Source: Clostridium pasteurianum BC1
GTDB lineage: Bacteria > Bacillota > Clostridia > Clostridiales > Clostridiaceae
Length of the DNA: 64,000 nucleotides
Direction: 5' to 3'
Assembly: GCF_000389635.1 (NCBI RefSeq)
Contig: NC_021182.1
Span: forward strand, 1,612,001 to 1,676,000
Shown: one piece after another, positions 17,898 through 25,264 of the stretch
How the letters are laid out: every line of letters begins with the position of its first letter
Numbering within the stretch: position 1 is the stretch's first letter
The notes under the pieces: model-generated
Database searches by the model: none
Seen by the model: only the letters and a program-made list of their open reading frames with translations
What the model was told of the DNA's origin: nothing
Position numbers and translations under genes: made by a program

Positions 17898-18692
17898 TTG
17901 CATATTGATAAACCTTTATCTGACACCATACATAATGCACAGCGTACCCTTACTAAAGTTCCAGAAATTACGGTTTACTTCTGGATTATCAAAATTTTGA
18001 CCACTGGAATGGGCGAGGTTACATCTGACTATCTAGCCCACCAGCTAGATCCGGTAATTGCAGTAGCCTTGGCGGGGATTGGTCTAGTGGCCTCGTTAGT
18101 ACTGCAGTTCTTAGTACGCCGATATGTGGCATGGATCTACTGGTTAAATGTCGTCATGGTAAGTATCTTTGGTACGATGGCTGCCGATGTTTTGCACGTT
18201 GGGTTTGGCATTCCATACATTGTCTCAACTACGTTCTTTGTGGTGGCACTGGCAATTATCTTCGCAATCTGGTATGCCAGCGAGAAGACTCTGTCTATAC
18301 ACAGCATTTACACTCGTCGTCGTGAAGCTTTTTATTGGACCACCATACTGGCTACATTCGCACTTGGCACTGCTGCAGGAGATATGACAGCGACAACCAT
18401 GAACTTGGGATATTTCTTATCGGGTGTGCTGTTTGCCATCTTGATTGCTATCCCGGCTCTGGCCTACTGGCTGATTGGTTTAAACGAGATTTTGGCATTC
18501 TGGTTTGCATACATAGTTACGCGACCGCTAGGAGCCTCGTTTGCTGACTGGATGGGGGTGCCTCATAATCGCGGCGGCCTTGGACTAGGAACTGGGTCGG
18601 TCAGCCTTGGCTTAGCGATTATAATTCTTGGACTTGTGAGTTACTTGGCGGTCACCCGCAAGGATGTTAAGAACGGTAAACATGCCACATAA
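17898..18692 (+). CDS. Integral membrane protein, COG4705-like, probably acquired
   Basis: The start is TTG 17898, eight bases after GGAGGG. The 264-aa protein has about eight hydrophobic spans and Asp/Thr-rich conserved loops such as GMGEVTSDYLAH and GTAAGDMTAT, the pattern of the uncharacterised COG4705 membrane-anchored family. The function is unknown. The gene is far more GC-rich than everything around it (CGC, CTG and GGC codons are common), and the following 350 bases share some of that composition. Transfer from a higher-GC donor is likely. Confidence 0.7.
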   Translation: MHIDKPLSDTIHNAQRTLTKVPEITVYFWIIKILTTGMGEVTSDYLAHQLDPVIAVALAGIGLVASLVLQFLVRRYVAWIYWLNVVMVSIFGTMAADVLHVGFGIPYIVSTTFFVVALAIIFAIWYASEKTLSIHSIYTRRREAFYWTTILATFALGTAAGDMTATTMNLGYFLSGVLFAILIAIPALAYWLIGLNEILAFWFAYIVTRPLGASFADWMGVPHNRGGLGLGTGSVSLGLAIIILGLVSYLAVTRKDVKNGKHAT

Positions 18693-19377
18693 CAGTCTTA
18701 GTATCAAGCTTACTGCCATGGCTCTCTAGCAATAGCTATATAGTTTGTGCTTCATAATGAAGTTACAAATTCAGATAAATTGCTCCGAGCAGCAGATAAT
18801 GTTAGAACCAAAGTGGAACCCTAAAGGGATGTTCTCAAAAGTAAAATTTATTGATAGTCCCCAAAACTAAAAAACAATGTGAAACCCTGGATCCAATTGG
18901 TAAACAGTTGAGAATTCAGGGCTTTTTTACGAGTTTTGCATGGCAAGATAAGGTCTCTAAAGTAGAGAAATATGGATCAAAATGTCTAGGCGACATTAAA
19001 ATAGATTATCAGATTTTTATAATAAATTATAAGAGTTTACCTCCCTAAGTGCTGTTATTATAAATATATTAGGGGTTTATTCATTTATTGGAGTAATTAA
19101 TGCTAGAATATTATTAGTATTTTCATACAATTATAAAAAATACGTAGCGTAAGATTGTTTAGCGTAATAAAAAAATAAAAAGGAAAATTGGAACAATAAG
19201 AATTAGGAAATGAAGAAAGTTTCATTGTAGTTTTATGGTTATTGACAGATGTTAGAGTTTTATTTGCATTAATATAGCAATTACTTGTTATTACATAATG
19301 TATAAATATAAAAAGTTACAACATACTAACAGTATACAGTTACATAAATAAAATATTTACAGAGGATGTGTTTTAAA
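18693..19377. other. Intergenic DNA after the transferred membrane gene
   Basis: A 65-codon TTG frame (18851-19048) has no ribosome binding site and no recognisable family. A short stretch read from about 18765 (SDKLLRAADNVRTKVEP then stop) faintly resembles the N-terminus of type I restriction HsdM proteins and could be a scrap of one. Otherwise nothing is seen. Confidence 0.3.
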
Positions 19378-19755
19378 ATGAGAAGGCTTAAAACTTTTAA
19401 CAAGACTGCGTTTATACTGTTAGTTTTTGCTATTCCTGCATTTTTGTTTGTTGGATGTAGTAATTGGAAATCTTCAAGTCCTCAAAATTCAACACAAAAT
19501 TTAGTTGAAAAAGAGCCTAATAAAGACCAAGTTAAGAAAAGCTATGATGCTACCCTTCAAACATTAGTAAATGATGCTACAATAACTAAGGATCAAGCTG
19601 TTGCAGTATTGAATTCTCTTATGGCAAACATAGGTAATATCGGCCAGGAGAGCAAACAAAAGCAAATAGATAGTTTAAATAAATTAGTAAATGATAAAGT
19701 TATTACACAACAGCAAGCCGATAAGATAATAAATGCCTTAAAATTAAATAAGTAA
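19378..19755 (+). CDS. Small lipoprotein with paired helical repeats
   Basis: The start is ATG 19378; an earlier ATG at 19366 overlaps the AGAGGA site. The 125-aa protein has a lipoprotein signal with lipobox FVGC. The mature part contains two similar segments, TLQTLVNDATITKDQAVAVLNSL and SLNKLVNDKVITQQQADKIINAL (residues about 60-120), an internal repeat resembling SHOCT-like or sporulation-associated helical hairpins. The function is unknown. Confidence 0.65.
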   Translation: MRRLKTFNKTAFILLVFAIPAFLFVGCSNWKSSSPQNSTQNLVEKEPNKDQVKKSYDATLQTLVNDATITKDQAVAVLNSLMANIGNIGQESKQKQIDSLNKLVNDKVITQQQADKIINALKLNK

Positions 19756-19787
19756 AAGGAGTAGCTTAGTGTTACTCCTTTTCTTTT
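19754..19787 (+). terminator. Terminator of the small lipoprotein gene
   Basis: AAAAGGAGTA and TACTCCTTTT pair around GCTTAGTGT, then a T-rich tail. Confidence 0.75.
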
Positions 19788-19936
19788 CTTTATAGTTTTT
19801 CTATTGATATCATGTTTTTCAATATAATATAAGGGTAAAAAAGATGTACCACTGTGGTACACCTTAAAAATCAAAGTTGGTTGAATTATGAAAAATGCAT
19901 TTATGAATATTTAAAGATTATATAAATTTTAATCAT

Positions 19937-20089
19937 CTATAAAACATCTGCTTTTCTTATAATCAAGTCAGATTCGCTTTCAGTAATAGCCCCAATAACC
20001 AATAATTCTTTAGCTAATTGTCTCATTAACACCTTGTTTTTTTTATTTATAGTAATAGTTGCATTTATAGCAGCATCCTCTTTTTCCAT
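19937..20089 (-). CDS. 50-aa hypothetical protein
   Basis: A strong GGAGGGTCATT ribosome binding site precedes the ATG at 20089. The product (MEKEDAAINATITINKKN... ending IIRKADVL) is charged with a KVLMRQLAKELLVIGAITE helix and no membrane segment. It may be a small regulatory or phage-type protein. A hairpin with an almost palindromic TGTACCAC-T-GTGGTACA stem lies about 70 bp downstream, near 19845-19861. Confidence 0.55.
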   Translation of the reverse strand: MEKEDAAINATITINKKNKVLMRQLAKELLVIGAITESESDLIIRKADVL

Positions 20090-20429
20090 AATGACCCTCC
20101 ATATCTTTTTTATTAATTATTTACAATTAAAGAAATTTTATACCATATATTGTCTAATAAAAGGAATTTACAATGAACGTATGTTTGCGTGTAGCAAATG
20201 GTTATAAAATATAGATGAAAAGGATAGTTGAAATTTGGTAATACGATTTTGCTGTCAAATATTAATATCTAAGGCATATATAAAGAAATATGAAGAAAAT
20301 GGGACTATATAATCTATATTTGCTTAGTAAGATTAAATTTTCCTTAACTAATAAGCAAAGCTGCTAAATTCAGCATATATTATTAGTATAGCTTGTACGA
20401 AATTTAATTAAGAGAGGGGAATGATTATT

Positions 20430-21389
20430 TTGGCGATGAGAGGAATAGACATTTATAGCGGTACTATAATTACAGATTGGAGTGCAATTAAGGGTACTGG
20501 TGTTGAAGCTGTTTATATAAAAGCCACTGAAGGTTTGACTTATGTAAATCCCTTAATGGATAGCCAGTACAAAAATGCTAAAAATCAAGGCTTAAAGGTT
20601 GGATTCTATCATTTTGCAGCTAAAAATAATCCTGTAGGGGAGTATAGACATTTTATAGATACTATAGGTAATTATGAACAGGATTTAAAACCAGTACTTG
20701 ACTATGAAGTTTCTAATCCGGATATAAGCTTTTTATCGCAATTCATGGATCAAAATCCTAATTTATTGTTATATTCTGCTCACAGTGTGGCTGATAAATC
20801 GAGGCTTCCTAAAAATAAGATATGGATAGCGGAACCTAATACAGCACCAACATACACCAATGGTTACGCGGGTATTCAATATACCTGGACTGGAAGAGTA
20901 ACTGGAATACAGAGAAATGTAGATATGAATATATTCAGTATAGATATGCTACTGAATATTAGCAATCTAGATTCTAAAACAACTCCAGAACAATCGCAAA
21001 AAACAGAAGATCCAACAGTAAGGATAATTCAGTTACAACTTAATACATTGCTTAAAAAAGGATTAGCAGTAGATGGTATAAAAGGTCCATTAACAACAGC
21101 AGCTATAAAAGAATTTCAAAGAATTATGGGACTTTCACAGGATGGAATCTGGGGGCCTAAGACAGCAGCAGTGGAAGAAATTTATTCAAAACCTGAGGAT
21201 GGAGTGTCATATCCCCATTATGAATATGCAACTAGATATATTCAAATGCGTGTAGGTGCTAAGGTAGATGGTATATTCGGTAATGAGACAAAAGTACAAG
21301 TACAAAATTGGCAAGTAAAACATGGCCTAAGGGCAGATGGTATCGTTGGATCAGTAACCTGGAGCAGATTTCTTGATGAAAATGTATAG
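20430..21389 (+). CDS. GH25 lysozyme with two peptidoglycan-binding domains (phage-type lysin)
   Basis: The TTG at 20430 suits the AGAGAGGGG site best; ATG 20421 touches it and ATG 20436 is rather far. Residues about 4-180 form a GH25 catalytic barrel (RGIDIYSG, AVYIKATEG, LKPVLDYEV). Two PG_binding_1 repeats follow, near 195-245 (DGIKGPLTTAAIKEFQ) and 255-315 (DGIFGNETKVQVQNWQ). No signal peptide is present, as in phage endolysins, and a holin gene follows directly. The pair is an orphan lysis module. Confidence 0.85.
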   Translation: MAMRGIDIYSGTIITDWSAIKGTGVEAVYIKATEGLTYVNPLMDSQYKNAKNQGLKVGFYHFAAKNNPVGEYRHFIDTIGNYEQDLKPVLDYEVSNPDISFLSQFMDQNPNLLLYSAHSVADKSRLPKNKIWIAEPNTAPTYTNGYAGIQYTWTGRVTGIQRNVDMNIFSIDMLLNISNLDSKTTPEQSQKTEDPTVRIIQLQLNTLLKKGLAVDGIKGPLTTAAIKEFQRIMGLSQDGIWGPKTAAVEEIYSKPEDGVSYPHYEYATRYIQMRVGAKVDGIFGNETKVQVQNWQVKHGLRADGIVGSVTWSRFLDENV

Positions 21390-21474
21390 CATAAATAATC
21401 ATTCCGCTAAATAAATAATATAGTGAGAAATTTATTTTGTAGAATTATAAAAATATATTTGGGGGAATGAAAAA

Positions 21475-21861
21475 GTGAAAGAAATAATAATAAGCCAAAT
21501 TTTAATACCTATTCTAGGTGCAATTATAAGTACATTTATAGGGATAATCACTTATTATGCTAGGCAGCTCTATAATAAGCACAAAGGCTTCTTGCAGTTG
21601 CAGCAGCAGGAATTAATACAGAAGATAGGTATAGATAAATACAATATTGATGTAGTAATAATTAAGAATGCAGTTAAAGCAGTAGAGCAGCTTGGCAAAG
21701 AAAATGACTGGACGGGCACTTTTAAGCATAGTAAAGTTTTGGAGCTTATTGCAGATAAGACTGGGCTTACAGATGAACAGATTTACAATATAATTAAAGG
21801 TGCTGTTTTGGAAGTTAATAGCTTAAAAAACTCTTCAGGAACTATTTCAGCACAAAAATAA
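21475..21861 (+). CDS. Phage holin, LL-H type
   Basis: The 128-aa protein starts at GTG behind GGGGGAATG. One N-terminal membrane span (ISQILIPILGAIISTFIGIITYYA) is followed by a basic segment and an amphipathic helical tail with AVKAVEQLGK and SKVLELIADKTGLTDEQI. These features match the LLH holin family. It would export or permit release of the lysin encoded 86 bp upstream. Confidence 0.75.
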   Translation: MKEIIISQILIPILGAIISTFIGIITYYARQLYNKHKGFLQLQQQELIQKIGIDKYNIDVVIIKNAVKAVEQLGKENDWTGTFKHSKVLELIADKTGLTDEQIYNIIKGAVLEVNSLKNSSGTISAQK

Positions 21862-21863
21862 TT

Positions 21864-21888
21864 TACCTCCCTTAGGGGAGGATTTTTT
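21864..21888 (+). terminator. Terminator of the lysin-holin pair
   Basis: CCTCCC-TTA-GGGGAGG hairpin directly followed by ATTTTTT, a few bases after the holin stop. Confidence 0.75.
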
Positions 21889-22066
21889 GTAAAAGCATTA
21901 AACTTTAAATGACACAGATTTAATACAAAAATAAATTAAAAAATTATCTATAAATCTATTGAAAAATATAAATTATGTATTATAATAGAATTATGGAAAG
22001 CAAATATTAATTAATAATAAATATTAATTATGTTCGATATATAAATTATTTTAGGAGGTAGGTATT

Positions 22067-22219
22067 ATGAATAATAAAAATATTAATAAGGATGTCAATA
22101 AGGATGTTGAATTAAATAAGAATCTTTTGGATGATGAAAAAATTTTTGCAATTGAAGATGATGAAATTGTAATGAATTGCGAAGGCCAACCATGTAATTT
22201 TACTTATTTTAAAGAGTAA
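22067..22219 (+). CDS. 50-aa peptide resembling a RiPP precursor
   Basis: A strong TTAGGAGGTAGG site precedes ATG 22067. The N-terminal two thirds is a charged, leader-like segment (NKDVELNKNLLDDEKIFA then IEDDEIV), and the C-terminus is short and different: MNCEGQPCNFTYFKE, with two Cys in a C-x4-C spacing. This bipartite layout is typical of ribosomally made, modified peptides, or of small thiol/metal-binding peptides. No modification enzyme, protease or dedicated exporter gene is adjacent, so the RiPP reading is an inference. Two tandem terminators follow. Confidence 0.5.
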   Translation: MNNKNINKDVNKDVELNKNLLDDEKIFAIEDDEIVMNCEGQPCNFTYFKE

Positions 22220-22273
22220 AATAAAAATTAGTCAATATATATTTACAAGAATATAGGATAGGAGTAACATTAA

Positions 22274-22306
22274 GGGGTACCATAGCATATTTGGTACCCC
22301 TTTTTT
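22274..22306 (+). terminator. Terminator of the 50-aa peptide gene
   Basis: GGGGTACCA and TGGTACCCC form a 9-bp perfect stem, then TTTTTT. Confidence 0.8.
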
Positions 22307-22310
22307 AGTT

Positions 22311-22337
22311 AGCACTGGTAGAAATACTGGTGCTTTT
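22311..22337 (+). terminator. GNRA-loop hairpin terminator (cassette C1)
   Basis: AGCACTGGTA-GAAA-TACTGGTGCT, a 10-bp stem with two compensated G-U pairs and a GAAA tetraloop, then TTTTG. It starts only four bases after the previous terminator. Confidence 0.6.
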
Positions 22338-22393
22338 GTTAATAAAAAGTTTATACTCAAGATACTGATTATTTATAATATTATAATGAGAAT

Positions 22394-22481
22394 TTAACAT
22401 TAAAATGAGATTATAATAAGGTAAGGATCCCATTTAAATATAAATTTTATTTAGCACCAGTAGTAATGCTGGTGTCTTTTT
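22394..22481 (+). ncRNA. Candidate small RNA cassette C2
   Basis: TTAACA (22394-22399), 12 bases, TATAAT (22412-22417), then TCCC at 22428-22431 and a terminator CACCAGTA-GTAA-TGCTGGTG (22455-22474) with TCTTTTTA. There is no ORF. The spacing differs from a vegetative promoter. The TCCC near the predicted 5' end could pair with ribosome binding sites (inference). Confidence 0.4.
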
Positions 22482-22530
22482 AATATCAATGAATTATTTA
22501 ACTAAATCATTACATAGAATAAAAGTAATC

Positions 22531-22624
22531 TTAATATTTAGCTTATATAATAAAAATTGTTAGATTTTCTTCCAACTATAAAGTTTTGATAAGCACTAGT
22601 GCAGTTGCAACTAGTGTATTTTTT
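22531..22624 (+). ncRNA. Candidate small RNA cassette C3
   Basis: A TATAAT at 22546-22551 is followed by about 45 nt without an ORF and a hairpin CACTAGT/ACTAGTG (22594-22616) with TATTTTTT. The upstream TTAATA is 9 bp away rather than 12, so this unit is a weaker match to the family. Confidence 0.3.
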
Positions 22625-22671
22625 AATATTTAAAATAAGTTAAATATTATTTACAGTAATTAAAATTAGTC

Positions 22672-22771
22672 TTAACAATAAGGTGATATTATAAATTTGT
22701 GGAAATAAACTCCCTTTCTTAAACAATAAACTTATTCCTGTTGGCACCAGTGAGAGTACTGGTGTTTTTTT
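22672..22771 (+). ncRNA. Candidate small RNA cassette C4
   Basis: TTAACA (22672-22677), 12 bases, TATAAA (22690-22695), TCCC at 22711-22714 and a terminator CACCAGT/ACTGGTG (22745-22764) followed by seven T. It has the same layout as C2 and F and contains no ORF. Confidence 0.4.
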
Positions 22772-22880
22772 ATATCTAAAATTATATATATTAATAAATA
22801 TATCACTTCATATATAATAATTTATAGAAAAAAATAATAAAAATAAAAGAGAATATATTTATTAAATTTGAGGGGATTTT

Positions 22881-23270
22881 ATGAGAAGAAATAAATTTTA
22901 TCGGTTTAGCTTCAATAGGTTTAGGATTAATAAATTTAAGATAATAGCATTAATGCTTGGGATTATTATAATGGCAAGTATAATTATGTTTTTTCCACAC
23001 TTTTTTAGAAATACCTATATAGTAACTATTTCTAGTAAGCAAGTAAAAAGAAAAGATAATAAAAATGTGTATTTAATTTACACACAAACGGAAAATGGAG
23101 ATGCAAGGGTATTTGAGGATACTGATAGTTTATTGGAGTTTAAATTTAATTCTGAAGATATATATGGTGCATTGAGAATTAATAGAACTTATGAGGTTAA
23201 AACCTATGGTTTTAGAATACCATTAACAGCGGCTTATCAAAATATTGTAAAAGTTAAAGGAATAAGATGA
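22881..23270 (+). CDS. DUF1523-like single-span membrane protein
   Basis: The 129-aa protein starts behind GAGGGG. A basic N-terminus is followed by one membrane span (IIALMLGIIIMASIIMFF, residues about 21-40). The external domain carries VYLIYTQTENGDARVFEDTDSL and YGALRINRTYEVKTYGFRIP, resembling the DUF1523 family. The function is unknown. Confidence 0.6.
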   Translation: MRRNKFYRFSFNRFRINKFKIIALMLGIIIMASIIMFFPHFFRNTYIVTISSKQVKRKDNKNVYLIYTQTENGDARVFEDTDSLLEFKFNSEDIYGALRINRTYEVKTYGFRIPLTAAYQNIVKVKGIR

Positions 23271-23289
23271 AGTGGTTTTCCATAAAAAA

Positions 23290-23332
23290 GTCCTCTACAC
23301 TATAAATGAAACATATTTATAGTGTAGAGGAT
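23290..23332. terminator. Long bidirectional terminator hairpin
   Basis: TCCTCTACACTATAAAT pairs with ATTTATAGTGTAGAGGA (17 bp) around GAAACAT. A run of six T follows on the minus strand, so it fits the minus-strand 59-aa gene and also closes the plus-strand gene. Confidence 0.75.
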
Positions 23333-23395
23333 ATTTATTATATTTAAATTTATTGCAGTAATACTAAGTAATGTATTTTCTCTTTAAATTATTGC

Positions 23396-23575
23396 TTAAA
23401 TATTAAAATCTTCTAGAATGCCTAATTTTTGAAGAAGTCTAAGATTAGTTTCACAACTCAATTGAATAGCTATTTCAATAGCTTTATCTAATTGCCCTTC
23501 TAAAACAGATGAATTTTCTATGAAAACTTCATTAGTAGTTTCATGAATTAGCTTAGCTATCTCAGCTTTATCCAC
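23396..23575 (-). CDS. 59-aa hypothetical protein
   Basis: GTG at 23575 is preceded by AAGGAGGTGATATT, a near-consensus ribosome binding site. The product is helical and acidic (DKAEIAKLIHETTNEVF...LRLLQKLGILEDFNI). No family is recognised. A strong terminator lies 64 bp downstream, so it is probably an independently expressed small gene. Confidence 0.6.
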   Translation of the reverse strand: MDKAEIAKLIHETTNEVFIENSSVLEGQLDKAIEIAIQLSCETNLRLLQKLGILEDFNI

Positions 23576-23639
23576 AATATCACCTCCTTGACTTTCTTAA
23601 AAATAATTCTACAAAATAGTACAAAAAACCTTTGTAAAA

Positions 23640-23735
23640 ATGTGTAAAAGTTATGAATAAATCAAAGATTTTGGTTCTCTGCTTGCACTCTGTGAAAGTG
23701 ATTCACTGATAAATCACCAGAAATCAGTAATAAGT
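23640..23735 (+). repeat. Repeat blocks shared in permuted order with 28579-28673
   Basis: AATCAAAGATTTTGGTTCTCT (about 23657) and GCACTCTGTGAAAGTGATTC (about 23685) both occur in near-identical form, on the opposite strand and in swapped order, within 28579-28673. Confidence 0.5.
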
Positions 23736-23797
23736 TAATAAATGAAGGATATTATCTTTCTCTGTAGAAATATTTATGAAAGAAGGAGGGTAATATT

Positions 23798-24706
23798 TTG
23801 GAATTTGATAATTTAATAAAAAATATATATGACAAAGATGATTCAAAATTTGAAAAATGGTATGAACACAGGAAAATCATAAGGGATGTGATTGATAAAA
23901 GAGTGGCAGAGGTAAATTTAGATAATAATAAAAGTATTGCAATATGGGGAGCTGGGAAGTGTTATGATATTGATTTAACTTATTTAAGTAATAAGTTTAA
24001 TAGAGTCATGCTTTTGGATATAAATGAAGATTGTATGAAAGATGCTTTAAAGCTGCATAATGTCACTGGCAAAAAAAATATTGAAATTAAAAAAGTTGAT
24101 TTCATGGGTAATACAGATAAAATATACAGGGAATTTTTTGAACTTGTTGAAAATAGACACAGTGTAAAGGAATTAAGAATATATTTGGAAAATCTAAAAG
24201 AGAGTATTACAAGAAATAATAATATAAATTCAGATTTAGATAAATTTAATATTACTCTTTGCTTAGGTGTTCACAGTCAAATATTAGTAGCTATAAACAT
24301 AATATTAATGTATGCACAGAATTTCTATGATAAAAAGGATATTGAAGATTTAATTAACATATTTAAAATATGTAAAAAAGAGGCTGAAAAAAATTTTAAC
24401 CAATCCATAATTAATCACTCTACTGATTTGTTATTTATAGGCTTTGATCTGATGGAATTATCGTTAAAAAATGGTACTGAAAAATTTTATGGGGAAATTG
24501 AAGCTGCATTATTAAAAAATGATATTGAAGGAGTAATCAGAATAGCCATGCAATGCCCGGTATCAGGAGCTGCACAGGCAGCGGAGGATATGTGGAATCG
24601 TATAATAAATAAAAAATTAAAATTTGATGGAATTGATTGCTGGCTTTGGGATTATGATATTACAAAAAGTTATGTTTTCATCTTGGAAACACTGATAAAG
24701 AAGTAA
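23798..24706 (+). CDS. Rossmann-fold protein, possible methyltransferase-like
   Basis: The TTG start lies behind AGAAGGAGGG. Residues about 45-75 read SIAIWGAGKCYDIDLTYL then VMLLDIN, the glycine-rich loop and acidic strand end of a SAM- or nucleotide-binding Rossmann fold. Later regions are mostly helical and do not match a known family by eye. The 302-aa size and the missing membrane segments suggest a cytosolic enzyme. The assignment stays general. Confidence 0.5.
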   Translation: MEFDNLIKNIYDKDDSKFEKWYEHRKIIRDVIDKRVAEVNLDNNKSIAIWGAGKCYDIDLTYLSNKFNRVMLLDINEDCMKDALKLHNVTGKKNIEIKKVDFMGNTDKIYREFFELVENRHSVKELRIYLENLKESITRNNNINSDLDKFNITLCLGVHSQILVAINIILMYAQNFYDKKDIEDLINIFKICKKEAEKNFNQSIINHSTDLLFIGFDLMELSLKNGTEKFYGEIEAALLKNDIEGVIRIAMQCPVSGAAQAAEDMWNRIINKKLKFDGIDCWLWDYDITKSYVFILETLIKK

Positions 24707-24961
24707 AATTACATAAGAAATAAATTGTACAGATTATTAAATACAAATATACATTGAATTTTTAAATTATAATACATTATAATTATAGGCTTGTAAAGGA
24801 GATTATATACTAAATTGTAGAAAACTATAGAGTTAAATTAAAGAATTATTATAATAATTTGTACTAAATATGTATTTCTAGTTTATGATATAATAATTTC
24901 ATTGACATATAATATAATAGAAGCATGTTCTTGAATTGTTAAAGGTTTAGGAGTTGATACT

Positions 24962-25261
24962 TTGTCAGAAAAAACCATTGTTAGAGAAGAAAATAAAATA
25001 GGGATAAGGAAACCTAAGCTGTATAAGGTCATTATGCACAATGACGATTATACAACTATGGAATTTGTAATTCAGGTGCTTACTCAGGTGTTTAAAAAAG
25101 GTGTTATTGAAGCTACAAAGATCATGTATGATGTGCATAAAAAAGGCATTGGGGTTGCTGGCATATATACTTATGATATAGCAAAAACTAAGCTTAATCA
25201 GGCAATGGATATGGCTGAAAAAAGTGGTTTTCCCTTTAAATTAAGTATGGAAGAGGAATAG
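24962..25261 (+). CDS. clpS: ClpS adaptor protein
   Basis: The 99-aa protein starts at TTG behind a TAGGAG site. The ClpS core is clear: PKLYKVIMHNDDYTTMEFV, where the NDDYT stretch forms the N-degron pocket edge, and the VHKKGIGVAGIYTYDIA helix that docks on ClpA. It delivers N-end-rule substrates to the ClpA unfoldase. clpA starts 3 bp after its stop, so the two are translationally coupled. Confidence 0.95.
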   Translation: MSEKTIVREENKIGIRKPKLYKVIMHNDDYTTMEFVIQVLTQVFKKGVIEATKIMYDVHKKGIGVAGIYTYDIAKTKLNQAMDMAEKSGFPFKLSMEEE

Positions 25262-25264
25262 AGT

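Noticed and set aside
18851-19048. 65-codon frame after the high-GC membrane gene
   Set aside because: TTG start without ribosome binding site; no recognisable protein features.
22311-22771. CRISPR array
   Set aside because: The regularly spaced hairpins differ in sequence and length, the spacing is ~140-150 bp, and each is followed by a T-run, so they are terminators and not CRISPR repeats.
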